Assembly: GCF_030519355.1 (NCBI RefSeq)
Contig: NZ_JAUMKC010000008.1
Span: forward strand, 1 to 64,000
Reading direction: 5' to 3'
Origin: Mucilaginibacter sp. L3T2-6
GTDB taxonomy: Bacteria > Bacteroidota > Bacteroidia > Sphingobacteriales > Sphingobacteriaceae
DNA length: 64,000 bases
The position numbers and the translations under genes are program-made. Of this stretch, positions 1-8,556 are shown in pieces. How positions within the stretch are numbered: the stretch's first letter is position 1; each line of letters begins with the position of its first letter. Under the pieces are notes generated by a model. That model did not search any database. It saw only the letters and a list, made by a program, of their open reading frames with translations, and was not told the origin of the DNA.

Positions 1-356
1 ACGAGGCTGCGGCTGTTGTGGTACCGGCCTTGGCTGTTCCTGTACAGGACGAGGCTGCGGTTGTTGCGGTACCGGCCTTGGCTGTCCCTGTACAGGACGA
101 GGCTGCGGTTGTTGCTGTACTGGCCTTGGCTGTTCTTGTACAGAACGAGGCTGCGGCTGTTGTGGTACCGGCCTTGGCTGTTCCTGTACAGGACGAGGCT
201 GCGGTTGTTGCGGTACCGGCCGTGGCTGTTCCTGTACAGGACGGGGCTGCGGCTGTTGCGGTACCGGCCTTGGCTGTTCCTGTACAGGACGGGGCTGTGC
301 CTGTTGTGGTACCGGCCTTGGCTGTTCCTGTACAGGACGGGGCTGTGCCTGTTGCG
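1..356 (-). repeat. 48-bp tandem repeat, at least seven units
   Basis: Units begin with gtaccggcc or a one-base variant (gtactggcc at 117) at 21, 69, 117, 165, 213, 261 and 309, exactly 48 bp apart, with a partial unit before 21. The units are contiguous without spacers and stay in frame with the lipoprotein on the minus strand. Each encodes 16 residues of the Pro/Gln/Arg tail. Unit-to-unit differences are mostly single bases. Copy number may be variable by slippage. Confidence 0.95.
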
Positions 357-1371
357 GATTTGTGTCACCCCGGCCGTTATCCATCCCCGGCTTTTGCTGT
401 CCCTGCCCGGTAACGGGCCTTGAGTTTTTATTGCCCTGCTGCGGGTTATTTTGCTGGCCCGGTTGCGGGTTCGGCCGCAGCTGTTCCGGTTTGGGGTTAA
501 AGGGGTTAAGCCTCCCCGCGTTACGGTGATCACCTTTATTATCGTACTGGCTTACTTGCTGCGGCGCAGGTCTTCTTCCATCACGACTGGGTTCGCGATT
601 AATTACGGGCCTGTAAACATTTAAACGTCCCCCCGACACTGTTGCCTCGCCTGGCCTTTGAGCTACTCCGATAGTAACTGGCCTCACAGTATAATGTCCC
701 CTGCTTTCCACATCAGTTACACGCGGGCCGCGGTTATAGGTAAACCCACGGTGACCATTGCCTCTGTTATAATTATAATTATTTGTATAAATATTGTTAA
801 TTATAGTAGTGTTATTAATAACAGTTATGTTATTTCGTACCACATAGCGATTGATGTTATTGCGTGTCATATAACCGGCGTGCACATAACACCAGTCTTC
901 ACCGCGCGGCCGCCAGTTTCGGCCGTACCCAACGTTTGGTGGCAGCGGGGCCCATCCGTAATAATCGCCGCTTTGGCCCCAGGTCACCCAGGCAGGAGCC
1001 CATTCGCCGCCAGGCAGCCACATCCAACCATAGCCACCGTCGTAAAACCACCTGCCGTAATGAAATGGGGCCCATCCCCAGCTATAATTTGAGGCCCAGG
1101 TCCATCCCTCATCTGTGTAAACCCAGCTGCCATTGGTCTCGTAGGGGCGAAAATCTTCATCAACGTAAGGTTGCCATACATAGCCATAATCCGGATAATC
1201 TATCCATTGGCCGTATGGACTAAGCTCGTCATAAAAAACCTGGTCGTCAACGGGCTGCTCTGCGTATTGCTCCTGGTTGTCGTAAACTGGCTGTTGATTG
1301 CTGGTATATATAATCGGTGAGCATGAGCTTAAAAGCGCTGCAACCGGTATCAGGTAAAGTATCTTTTTCAT
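1..1371 (-). CDS. Lipoprotein with YGWxW-rich (DUF6600-like) domain and proline/glutamine repeat tail, partial
   Basis: This is an open frame of 457 codons that runs off the window edge, so the C-terminus is missing. It starts with a lipoprotein signal (MKKILYLIPVAALLSSC, lipobox Cys17), so it should be a membrane-anchored envelope protein. Residues about 45-150 are dense in Trp, Tyr and Gly, with repeated YGxW/GWAP patterns typical of the DUF6600/YXWGXW group of unknown function. An Asn/Tyr-rich linker follows. From about residue 339 the chain is a 16-residue repeat built on PRPVQEQPRPVPQQ. Nearby plus-strand open frames are mirror images of this repeat. Function is not known; a surface or cell-wall-contacting role is inferred from the lipobox and the proline-rich stalk. 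Confidence 0.85.
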   Translation of the reverse strand, partial: MKKILYLIPVAALLSSCSPIIYTSNQQPVYDNQEQYAEQPVDDQVFYDELSPYGQWIDYPDYGYVWQPYVDEDFRPYETNGSWVYTDEGWTWASNYSWGWAPFHYGRWFYDGGYGWMWLPGGEWAPAWVTWGQSGDYYGWAPLPPNVGYGRNWRPRGEDWCYVHAGYMTRNNINRYVVRNNITVINNTTIINNIYTNNYNYNRGNGHRGFTYNRGPRVTDVESRGHYTVRPVTIGVAQRPGEATVSGGRLNVYRPVINREPSRDGRRPAPQQVSQYDNKGDHRNAGRLNPFNPKPEQLRPNPQPGQQNNPQQGNKNSRPVTGQGQQKPGMDNGRGDTNPQQAQPRPVQEQPRPVPQQAQPRPVQEQPRPVPQQPQPRPVQEQPRPVPQQPQPRPVQEQPRPVPQQPQPRSVQEQPRPVQQQPQPRPVQGQPRPVPQQPQPRPVQEQPRPVPQQPQPR

Positions 1372-1554
1372 GACAAGGCCCCTTTCTATAAATATATAAT
1401 ATCTTTTTATATACTTATGACGAGGGCGGAATAAATAAGTTTAACGAGTTAGCATATTTAGTTGACTGACTAAGCTGTTGGACGTTACTTCGAACTTTAA
1501 GGTCAATTACCCGCAGACCTTATCAACTCAATACAACTCAATACAACTCTTTCA

Positions 1555-1959
1555 TTATCTCCACGCGCCAATTATGGCTCCCATCAGGGTGAGTGATACC
1601 AGGCTGTAGCCGCCGTTAATCAAAATATACCGCCAGCTTTTCAGCTCGAAAAGGCTGTGTATGGCGATAGCGCTGAAAGTCCATATCCCGGCGAGGAAAC
1701 CCGCGGTGGTACCCCATGCTAAATCTGTTTTGGCATCGGCCAGAAACATGCCGAGGTTTACAGCCATCAAAAGCGAAAAAATGGCAGTAAATCCAAAAAT
1801 CTTGCCCTTATTGCCTGCCTGAATCTGCTCCATGTTAAGGTTGCTGTCAATCATCCATGCATTGCCGAATAAGGGCCTTGAATACCAGATACCCCCTACC
1901 ATAAATGCCGACAAGGCCGCTACGGCTATAGCCAGCCAGTTAATGTGTGAAAAGTCCAT
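1555..1959 (-). CDS. DUF1761 family membrane protein
   Basis: This is a 134-residue protein with four hydrophobic segments (about residues 8-25, 54-73, 80-102 and 112-131). It matches the DUF1761 pattern: an N-terminal INWLAIAVAALSAFMVGG segment, then WY and a short charged loop. Family members are small integral membrane proteins of unknown function. The gene stands alone, 183 bp from the lipoprotein start and facing away from the CYTH gene. No function can be assigned from sequence. Confidence 0.8.
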   Translation of the reverse strand: MDFSHINWLAIAVAALSAFMVGGIWYSRPLFGNAWMIDSNLNMEQIQAGNKGKIFGFTAIFSLLMAVNLGMFLADAKTDLAWGTTAGFLAGIWTFSAIAIHSLFELKSWRYILINGGYSLVSLTLMGAIIGAWR

Positions 1960-2099
1960 TGTTCCAGGTTTTAAAGTTTAATTGGTTATCAGAATGTAAT
2001 AGCAAAAGTCGTGAATAATAATTTCAGCGGCGCCAAACAGGGGTTTATAATTGGCGTTTATTATTTGGTTAATTTCGTAAATAATATTCAAATAACAAT

Positions 2100-2573
2100 A
2101 TGGCACTTGAAATTGAGCGGAAATTTTTAGTCGATAAAAAAAAATGGCAGGCGACTGCAAAACCCGACGGGATTCTTTACCGGCAGGGCTATTTGACCAA
2201 CGGAAATAACCCTGCCATAAGGGTGCGTGTGGCAGGCTCTAAAGCATATATCACGCTAAAAGGGCGAACCGAGAGCATTTCCCGCAAAGAATTCGAATAC
2301 GAAATACCTGTTGCCGAAGCTGCCGAAATGCTGGATAACTTTGCCTTATCAGAAGTTGAAAAAGTAAGATACTGGGTGTACTACGAAAACAAGTTATGGG
2401 AAATAGACGAGTTTAAAGGGGCGAATAGCGGTTTAATACTCGCTGAAATAGAATTACAAAACGAAAGTGAAAAATTTGCCAAGCCCGATTGGATAGAAAA
2501 AGAAGTGAGCAATGACGCGCGTTATTACAATTCCAATCTGTCAGTAAGTCCTTACACCACCTGGAATGTTTAG
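2100..2573 (+). CDS. CYTH domain protein (triphosphate tunnel metalloenzyme)
   Basis: This 157-residue protein opens with the ExExK signature (residues 4-8, MALEIERKFLV) that defines CYTH/TTM enzymes. Basic residues on alternating strands follow (AIRVRVAGSKAYITLKG, RKEFEYEIP), as expected for the tunnel that binds triphosphate and divalent metal. Family members hydrolyse tripolyphosphate or nucleoside triphosphates, and some are class IV adenylate cyclases. At about 150 residues it fits the short bacterial tripolyphosphatase-like group. The true substrate cannot be read from sequence. It is monocistronic and convergent with the DUF3892 gene, with one base between the stop codons. Confidence 0.88.
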   Translation: MALEIERKFLVDKKKWQATAKPDGILYRQGYLTNGNNPAIRVRVAGSKAYITLKGRTESISRKEFEYEIPVAEAAEMLDNFALSEVEKVRYWVYYENKLWEIDEFKGANSGLILAEIELQNESEKFAKPDWIEKEVSNDARYYNSNLSVSPYTTWNV

Positions 2574-2574
2574 T

Positions 2575-2871
2575 TTAGTCATCGCATTGTGGCAAGAGCA
2601 ACAGGCTGTCGTCTAACGATTCATCCTCCACAGTTTTAACATACTTATTCCCTTGAGGGCAAATAGCGGGTATTAAATATACCTTGTTGCCTTTTTCATC
2701 AGTAATATACGCCTCTCCATTGCCTTCTTTTATCCAGTCGTATATCTGCGTCCTGTCGGTTATGCCGTTTACGTTTATTCTCTCATTAACCCATTCAAAA
2801 TAATCTATCGCAAGATAAGGGTTGCCGGTTATGCCCTCATCCTTTTTTATGCAAATTATGCGTACAGCCAT
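2575..2871 (-). CDS. DUF3892 domain protein
   Basis: This is a small soluble protein of about 98 residues (MAVRIICIKKDEG...). It has the DUF3892 layout: a KKDEGITGNPYLAIDYFEWVN block, a short strand region (EAYITDEKGNKVYL) and a Gly/Lys segment near the end (CPQGNKYVKT). The function of the family is unknown. I chose ATG 2871 over a TTG six codons upstream, because the family starts just before the conserved strand. It is divergent from the cupredoxin gene across about 220 bp. Confidence 0.75.
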   Translation of the reverse strand: MAVRIICIKKDEGITGNPYLAIDYFEWVNERINVNGITDRTQIYDWIKEGNGEAYITDEKGNKVYLIPAICPQGNKYVKTVEDESLDDSLLLLPQCDD

Positions 2872-3090
2872 TGTGTAGTAATTAATCAATTAGGTGCTGT
2901 AAAATTAGTATGACCTTTTTGATCCATAAACCGTATTGCCACTCAATCTGGCGCGTAAAACTACGTATCGCACTACCGGAAACACCTGTTGATTAATTGT
3001 TTAGAAATAAAATATATTGAAAGGCAACCTTTATCCGTTTTTGCGCGTGATAATTATAAATAGTATATGTATTTATTAATTATCCATCTC

Positions 3091-3447
3091 ATGAAAAAAA
3101 CACTCGTATTTCTCCCGGTTTTTATAATGGCGGTATTTACTCTTAACAGCTGTTCATCCAATAAGGCAAAGGTTAATCCAAACCCGACTACGCCGGCGGC
3201 CACTGTATCTATCGAAAATTTCGCATTTTCGCCAGCAACAGTGACAATCAAAGCCGGCCAATCTGTAATGTGGACCAATAAGGACAGCGCACCGCACACG
3301 GCAACCGAACTCAGCAGCTTATTCGACAGCGGCAGCCTGGCAACTAACCAGAGCTTTAGTTTTACCTTTCACACAGCAGGTACTTACACCTATCATTGTT
3401 TAATACATTCAATGATGGCCAACGCGACAGTAGTAGTAACAAATTAA
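3091..3447 (+). CDS. Cupredoxin-domain lipoprotein (type 1 copper protein)
   Basis: The mature part is a single plastocyanin/azurin-like domain. The type 1 copper ligands are visible in order: His in SAPHTA, then Cys and His in YHCLIHS, then Met in SMMAN. The precursor starts at ATG 3091 with MKKTLVFLPVFIMAVFTLNSC, a lipoprotein signal with Cys21. A TTP-rich linker leads to the domain. It should sit in the periplasm or on a membrane and pass single electrons or bind copper; the partner is not evident nearby. An in-frame ATG at 3067 would add eight residues ahead of the signal and is less likely. Confidence 0.88.
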   Translation: MKKTLVFLPVFIMAVFTLNSCSSNKAKVNPNPTTPAATVSIENFAFSPATVTIKAGQSVMWTNKDSAPHTATELSSLFDSGSLATNQSFSFTFHTAGTYTYHCLIHSMMANATVVVTN

Positions 3448-3510
3448 CAGGGATAGGTTACTTGGGCGAATGATGGGGGGCGTTGCAGTTTATTGCACGC
3501 CCTTTTTAAT

Positions 3511-4197
3511 TCAGAAATTAACCTTACGCATCAATGCATCTTTAAAGTTGACAGATACCGGCACCCTCACATTCCCTATTAACAAGTGGCTCCGTTCAAT
3601 TTTATCAATTTTAGTAACTGCGACAATATACGACTTATGCACTTTTTGGAAAGTTGCTGCGGGTAATTTGTCAAGCATTTCGGTTAAGGTCATCCGCGTT
3701 AGCGTACGTTTGCTGCCTTCATAAATGCTCAGATAATTGTCTCCAGCCTCAACGTATGAAATATCAGGTATGTTAATTTTTACAAGATCGTAGCCATCCT
3801 TCACAAACAAGCTTTGGCTGCTTCCGAGCTGAGGTTTTCCAGCGGATATCCGCTCTTTCACTAATGTACAGGCCTGCAACATCCGGCTAAGATTCACTGG
3901 CTTTAACAGGTAATCCGTCGCGGCAAGGTCAAAACCCTTAACGGCATATTCAGGATAAGCAGTTGTAAATATTATGTGGGCTGGTTTTGATATAAGCGAC
4001 GCAAATTCTATCCCTGTCAAATCCGGCATTCTTATGTCAAGGAATACCACATCTGTTTCGTTTTTCTGTATCCATGCCAATGCCTCTGTGGCGCTTAAAA
4101 ATGTTGCCTTTAAATCTATAAAGGGAATGTTAGCTGCATGCGTTTTAATTATATCCAGGGCAATCGGTTCGTCGTCTATAGCTATTGCGCTTATCAT
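3511..4197 (-). CDS. LytTR-family response regulator
   Basis: The N-terminal receiver domain (about 1-120) has the acidic pair Asp8/Asp9, the phospho-acceptor Asp54 (VVFLDIRMPD), a Thr in FTTAYP and Lys in LLKP. The C-terminal LytTR DNA-binding domain (about 130-228) contains the YVEAGDNYLSIY and FQKVHKSYIV blocks typical of the fold. It is the output partner of the LytS-type kinase two genes upstream. Its ATG overlaps the stop of the thioredoxin-like gene by four bases (ATGA), so the two are probably translationally coupled. Targets are not known. Confidence 0.93.
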   Translation of the reverse strand: MISAIAIDDEPIALDIIKTHAANIPFIDLKATFLSATEALAWIQKNETDVVFLDIRMPDLTGIEFASLISKPAHIIFTTAYPEYAVKGFDLAATDYLLKPVNLSRMLQACTLVKERISAGKPQLGSSQSLFVKDGYDLVKINIPDISYVEAGDNYLSIYEGSKRTLTRMTLTEMLDKLPAATFQKVHKSYIVAVTKIDKIERSHLLIGNVRVPVSVNFKDALMRKVNF

Positions 4198-5342
4198 TTT
4201 ACTTCGGTCATGCGTTTTACCAGCGCCAGCACCTCATCAGGTTCCAGGTTGCGGCCGGCTACTTTTCCTTGCGTATCAATCAGTACATTTTGCGGAATGG
4301 CCCTTACGCCATATAGTTCGGCTACCGTATTATCCCAATGCTTCAGGTCCGATACCTGCGGCCAGGTTAAGCCGTCATCCTTAATCGCTTTCAGCCAGCC
4401 AGCTTTGGTGTCGTGTCCGTCAAGAGATATGCCTAATATAGTAAAATTTTTATCCTTTAGTTGGTCGTATACTTTTACCCATTTGGGGTTATCCTCCCTG
4501 CATGGACGACACCACGACGCCCAAAAATCGATAAGCACATACTTACCACGAAATGACGAGAGTTTAACAGGTCTGCTGTGAGTATCAAATTGAGTAAAAT
4601 CCGGGGCTATAGCCCCTACCTCAACTTTATTATTCAGCATCATATTTATTTTCTTGCCTAAAAAGTTATTTCGCAAGCCCGTGTCGATTTTTTTAAATAA
4701 AGGCCTCAACTCTGCAGTATCGGCGAAATCACCACCGTAATCCATTAGCGCGGTAAGCGCAATATAGCTTTTAGGGTTTTCCAAAATAAATTCCCTAAGC
4801 AAGGGCCGCCGCGCTTTTTTCAAGCTATCGTAATAAGTCACGTAGGCTTTCCCGGCCGCAGGTGTGCGTAATTTTTGCATTTGGGCTGACAGGGAATAAA
4901 GTTTGTGCTCCTCATTTATGCCAAGCAGCTTCTTTAACCTTGCATAATCCTGGTTTACCTTCGAATCGATAAAAACTGCAGTTGAGATAGAATCCTTTAA
5001 GTTCAAGGTTATACTACCGGGCTGCAGGTAAAACTTCAGGGCATCTACCTTATCCACGGGCGCCTTAAGCAGGCCCTTCAGGCCGACAGCCTGGTGATCC
5101 ATTACCAACGTCGCCAAAACTATAAACGGGGCAGTATTATTCAACCGGAACCTGCCGTCAATAACCGAAGCAGAATCGATAAATTTTTGACCTTCGTATT
5201 GATAAACCAGGTACACCTTTGATGCGGTAATTTTGGGGCTTATCGTGCCTGTTAGCGTAAATGGAAATGTCTTGCTTTGCGCTATCAATTTGCCCTTGAA
5301 ATGCAACGATAGCACGATGGTTAGTAAAAGTATCTTTTTCAT
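4194..5342 (-). CDS. TlpA/DUF4369-type thiol-disulfide oxidoreductase
   Basis: This 382-residue exported protein has a signal peptide (MKKILLLTIVLSLHFKGKLIAQ). Its N-terminal half (about 25-125) is DUF4369-like, followed by a helical linker. The C-terminal thioredoxin/AhpC-TSA domain (about 240-380) carries the active site FWASWCRPCRE with Cys278 and Cys281 and the cis-Pro region (RAIPQNVLID). Such proteins reduce or shuffle disulfides in the Bacteroidota periplasm. It is sandwiched between the kinase gene (17 bp upstream) and the LytTR gene (4-bp overlap), an arrangement that suggests it is part of the same signalling unit. Confidence 0.9.
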   Translation of the reverse strand: MKKILLLTIVLSLHFKGKLIAQSKTFPFTLTGTISPKITASKVYLVYQYEGQKFIDSASVIDGRFRLNNTAPFIVLATLVMDHQAVGLKGLLKAPVDKVDALKFYLQPGSITLNLKDSISTAVFIDSKVNQDYARLKKLLGINEEHKLYSLSAQMQKLRTPAAGKAYVTYYDSLKKARRPLLREFILENPKSYIALTALMDYGGDFADTAELRPLFKKIDTGLRNNFLGKKINMMLNNKVEVGAIAPDFTQFDTHSRPVKLSSFRGKYVLIDFWASWCRPCREDNPKWVKVYDQLKDKNFTILGISLDGHDTKAGWLKAIKDDGLTWPQVSDLKHWDNTVAELYGVRAIPQNVLIDTQGKVAGRNLEPDEVLALVKRMTEVK

Positions 5343-5359
5343 GCTGATATTGGTTTTTG

Positions 5360-6424
5360 TTAGACGGTAATAGATAGTTTAACCCTGAATCTCCCGTTCT
5401 CATTTTCTATCATGAGCTGATGCAAGCCTGGATAGATCATCTGCAATCGCTGCTTTACGTTGGCGATACCCAAACCGGAGCCTTTTTCAATGTTTATATC
5501 AGCAAAAACCGTATTCTCAACAATCATTATCAACTGATGCTTTTCAACCCGGATTTCGAGGTTGATAGTGCCGGGTTTATCTATACTAACACCATATTTC
5601 CAGGCGTTTTCTACAAAGGGGATCAGCAGCATCGGCGCTATCTTGTAATTAATTTTAGGGTATTCGATGTTAATCCTGATGGTAATCTTCAAATTCGCAG
5701 GTATGCGCAATTGCTGCAAAGCGAGATAGTCCTCAATAAATTTAAGCTCAGTTTTAAGCGATATAAAGTCCTCCTGTACCCCATCCATATTGTACCGCAT
5801 CATGTCCGACAATAGTTCTAACGCACCGGCTGTTTTAGAGGCATTTTCCTTTAATGCTATTCCATAAATATTATTCAGCGTATTAAAAAAGAAATGCGGG
5901 TTAATCTGAGCTTTCAGCAATTGCAACTCTGCTTCCGACTTTTGCTTATAAAACTTAATACGCTGGTAGCGATCGTAAAAGAAGTTGTATAGTATGGCAT
6001 AACCTGCAATGTAGGCCATCATGAGTAACGTCGTCCCCACAAATTGGGCAGCTACAGGAAAAAAAATAGATTTCCGGGTAAAAAGCAAGCTGACCGCCCC
6101 ACCGATGATTCCAAGACTGACACAGCCGGCAACAAACCGAACCAACTTTTGACGATTGAATACAAAAACCCAGTTTAGCTCGGCCAATAACGCGAACAAC
6201 AGCACCGAGAGAATGAAAGTATGGTTAAGACTGTGGTTGGTAAACCGGTCAGAAAATCCCAGCGTGCTGCCGTTGACGTCAACGCTTTGCGGCAGGTCAA
6301 ACTTGATTTTAAAAAGATATTCAAGCCAACCCCAGATGTTGATCACCAGCCACAGTGTTATGGCATGCAGCAGGAATCGCTTGATAAAATTGTAAAAAGC
6401 TGGCTTTTTAATTGTCTCTTCCAT
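5360..6424 (-). CDS. LytS/YehU-type sensor histidine kinase
   Basis: This 354-residue kinase has four hydrophobic segments in the first 155 residues. The His_kinase signature follows (QINPHFFFNTLNNI, phospho-acceptor His177). The C-terminal ATPase part has the N box (LLIPFVENAWKYG) and G box (GSGLGIANVKQRL). It lacks a recognisable extracellular sensor domain, so the membrane segments probably sense the signal. It is the first gene of the operon kinase - thioredoxin-like - LytTR regulator. The 279 bp upstream hold no gene and no clear promoter. Confidence 0.93.
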   Translation of the reverse strand: MEETIKKPAFYNFIKRFLLHAITLWLVINIWGWLEYLFKIKFDLPQSVDVNGSTLGFSDRFTNHSLNHTFILSVLLFALLAELNWVFVFNRQKLVRFVAGCVSLGIIGGAVSLLFTRKSIFFPVAAQFVGTTLLMMAYIAGYAILYNFFYDRYQRIKFYKQKSEAELQLLKAQINPHFFFNTLNNIYGIALKENASKTAGALELLSDMMRYNMDGVQEDFISLKTELKFIEDYLALQQLRIPANLKITIRINIEYPKINYKIAPMLLIPFVENAWKYGVSIDKPGTINLEIRVEKHQLIMIVENTVFADINIEKGSGLGIANVKQRLQMIYPGLHQLMIENENGRFRVKLSITV

Positions 6425-6703
6425 TTTTCCGTTTGCTTATTCAAATGAAAGACGATCTTTCCGTTTGTTAAAATAAATGAGGTGAAACCCGGGAAGTTTG
6501 TGGTGAAATGAAAAATCAGGAAAATTTTAAAGAAATCGAGCAGACATTTTTGACAGGCGCTATCTTTGCCCGCCTATCCTTTCAAAGAAGCATGCTGGGA
6601 ATATCAGGACAAGTGCTGCCTTCAGGAAAACTTCAACATGACCACGGATTGCGTCGACCGTCAGCAACAACAACGTAAAATACAAAAACAGGATATCTCA
6701 CTG

Positions 6704-7057
6704 TCAGCCTATAAAAAACTGCTGACTAACGATCTTACCCTTGTCTATTTTATAAACGCATAATTCTTCAATAGACTTAGTATCCTGACCTTTTACCGTA
6801 AACTGCATCGAGAGAACTACGGTAAAATAACTTCCGGCAAAGCTAGCGTCTGATATTTTTATATCGTGGATTTCGGCTCTCGAAAGAAACTGTTGTTCGC
6901 GTTCAATTAAGTTATGCAAACCCGTTAAGGGCTCATTATTGTATACGGGATCGATGCTTACGGCATCATCTGCAAAGAGTTCCCTGTAAGCCTCTACGAA
7001 TTTTCGCTCCCCACAAAGGGATGCCAGACGAGAAGATATTTCGTGAATAGTATTCAT
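6704..7057 (-). CDS. SnoaL-like / NTF2-fold protein
   Basis: This is a 117-residue soluble protein with the NTF2/SnoaL cone pattern. An N-terminal helix pair (EISSRLASLCGERKFVEAYRELF) is followed by ADDAVSIDP and then four long strands ending YKIDKGKIVSQQFFIG. The family contains enzymes and binding proteins with many ligands, so no reaction can be given. It is a single gene. A short plus-strand open frame across its 3' end (6566-6763) looks spurious. Confidence 0.8.
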   Translation of the reverse strand: MNTIHEISSRLASLCGERKFVEAYRELFADDAVSIDPVYNNEPLTGLHNLIEREQQFLSRAEIHDIKISDASFAGSYFTVVLSMQFTVKGQDTKSIEELCVYKIDKGKIVSQQFFIG

Positions 7058-7133
7058 GACATTTAGTTACTGAAAATAACATGTTTTGACGGAATTCAAA
7101 TATCGTAGATTCCGGAGTAAAAAACATGAGCAT

Positions 7134-7167
7134 AAAAAAACCGGTAGGTTACTACCAGCGATTTTTT
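7134..7167 (-). terminator. Terminator at end of the exopolysaccharide locus
   Basis: A GGTAG / CTACC hairpin (7143-7156) is bracketed by a run of seven A on one side and six T on the other. In the minus direction it is followed by TTTTTTT, so it can end transcription 27 bp after the sugar transferase stop. The symmetric A/T flanks mean it could also act in the opposite direction. Confidence 0.7.
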
Positions 7168-7193
7168 ATTCACAAAAGAATTTAAATGGTACT

Positions 7194-8174
7194 TTATCTT
7201 CCAAATCCGCCCAAAACAGTTTTGATAGTGAGTAATATAATTTTAAGGTCTAAAAAGGATGTTTGGTTCCTTATATAATATAAATCGTATTTATGTTTCC
7301 AAACCCCATCTTCTACTGAAGCCCCGTAAGGATATTTTACTTGCGCCAGTCCGGTGATGCCAGGGCGGACACTATGCCTAAATTCATAAAACGGAATTTC
7401 GTTCACAAGCATGTCAATAAAAACCTTTCTTTCAGGGCGTGGGCCGATTAAGGACATTTCACCTTTCAGCACATTTATTAACTGCGGTATCTCATCAATA
7501 CGTGTCTTTCTGATAAATTCACCTATCCGTGTCATGCGCGGATCGTTTTTTTGCGCCCATTGTGCGCCTTTACTTTCAGCGTCCTGTCTCATCGACCGGA
7601 ATTTAATTACTTTAAATTCTTCATTAAACTGCCCGACCCTGGTTTGCAGGTAAAAAATTGGACCGGCAGATTCCAACTTAATAAGTATAGCAGTGATTAT
7701 AGAAACAGGCAGTGTTAGTATTATCAGAATAACAGCGTGGAAATAATCTGCTATGCGTTTTAGCGCAACTTTTCGGGTGTTTCTCAACACCGAAAAATCC
7801 TCTTTACCAATAAAGTAATCCCAGTCCAATAGCGATATTTCAGTAAAACCATTTATTTCTTCCAAAAAATCAACTATCGAATACGCAATAAAACCATTCT
7901 CAATATAATTAACCAAGTGGAGCTTATCCAAGTAATTAATTTGATGTGTATGGTGATAAAGAATAATCTTTTTATTTGAAGAAAACATCTTCTTCAATTT
8001 CGAAGATTTCGCTTTTGTTATTGATTGCAGTAGACTTCGGATGCGGTCATGTTCTTCTTCCGGGCAAAACACTTCAACTTTATTAAACCCAATTTCGAAT
8101 TCAAAAAAAGATGTTTTATTGTTGTCTAGGTTTCTACTATAATTTTGTATTACCGGTTCCTCAATCAATTCCAT
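7194..8174 (-). CDS. Bacterial sugar transferase (priming glycosyl-1-phosphate transferase)
   Basis: The C-terminal 200 residues are a complete bacterial sugar transferase domain. It has a hydrophobic re-entrant segment (AVILIILTLPVSIITAILI), then KFRSM, the catalytic block RKTRIDEIPQLINVLKGEM, SLIGPRPE and RPGITGLAQV. Such enzymes move a sugar-1-phosphate from a nucleotide sugar to undecaprenyl phosphate and so start each repeat unit. The N-terminal 120 residues are soluble, rather than the four-helix region of long WbaP/WcaJ forms. I chose ATG 8174 over a TTG 15 bases upstream. The gene sits last in the locus, 382 bp after the previous stop, and may have its own promoter. Confidence 0.9.
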   Translation of the reverse strand: MELIEEPVIQNYSRNLDNNKTSFFEFEIGFNKVEVFCPEEEHDRIRSLLQSITKAKSSKLKKMFSSNKKIILYHHTHQINYLDKLHLVNYIENGFIAYSIVDFLEEINGFTEISLLDWDYFIGKEDFSVLRNTRKVALKRIADYFHAVILIILTLPVSIITAILIKLESAGPIFYLQTRVGQFNEEFKVIKFRSMRQDAESKGAQWAQKNDPRMTRIGEFIRKTRIDEIPQLINVLKGEMSLIGPRPERKVFIDMLVNEIPFYEFRHSVRPGITGLAQVKYPYGASVEDGVWKHKYDLYYIRNQTSFLDLKIILLTIKTVLGGFGR

Positions 8175-8556
8175 ATAGATGCTTATCAATTGTAAAGTTC
8201 AATCCAGTTTTTTCTTAAAACATTTTCCTGCAACCAAAGTTTCTGGATTTTTTTAAAAAAACTAACTTAATCATTAGTTTTCAATATCGTAAATAATTTT
8301 TTATTGTTTTCGCAATAAGTTTGGTCTCTCGCAAAGATAACAACTAAAAACTAAATTGTAAGTAAATTATTTTGTTAAGCCAGCATCGTTATTAAAATAT
8401 TGTATCCGGCTATATCTTCATTTACGATAAAATAATACAAATCGTAACTAACACCTTGATAAAAAAGATTACCCTCGGCAAAATTAGCTGCTTTCAAGTT
8501 GTTACCCCGGCGATTACCCGTTTTCTTTCAACGCTTGTTTGCTATTTTAAACTCCC
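8175..8556. other. AT-rich gap inside the exopolysaccharide locus
   Basis: This 382-bp non-coding stretch separates the GT2 gene from the sugar transferase gene, whereas the other junctions in the sugar part of the locus are short or overlapping. It is strongly AT-rich. On the minus strand TATCTTTG (8332-8339) fits the Bacteroidota -7 box, but I see no clear TTTG -33 box. A separate promoter for the priming transferase is possible. A plus-strand open frame entering at 8456 is a shadow of the GT2 gene. Confidence 0.4.

Noticed and set aside
1..356. CRISPR-like regular spacing
   Set aside because: Units are contiguous, without unique spacers, and lie in frame within a coding sequence.
16..423. 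Two overlapping long plus-strand open frames with repeats
   Set aside because: They mirror the 48-bp tandem array of the minus-strand lipoprotein, whose frame has a signal peptide and a recognisable domain.
6566..6763. Short plus-strand open frame after a TATCTTTG box at 6561
   Set aside because: It starts with TTG, overlaps the 3' end of the SnoaL-like gene, has no recognisable fold, and the only upstream TTG is 8 bases away, too close for a -33 box.
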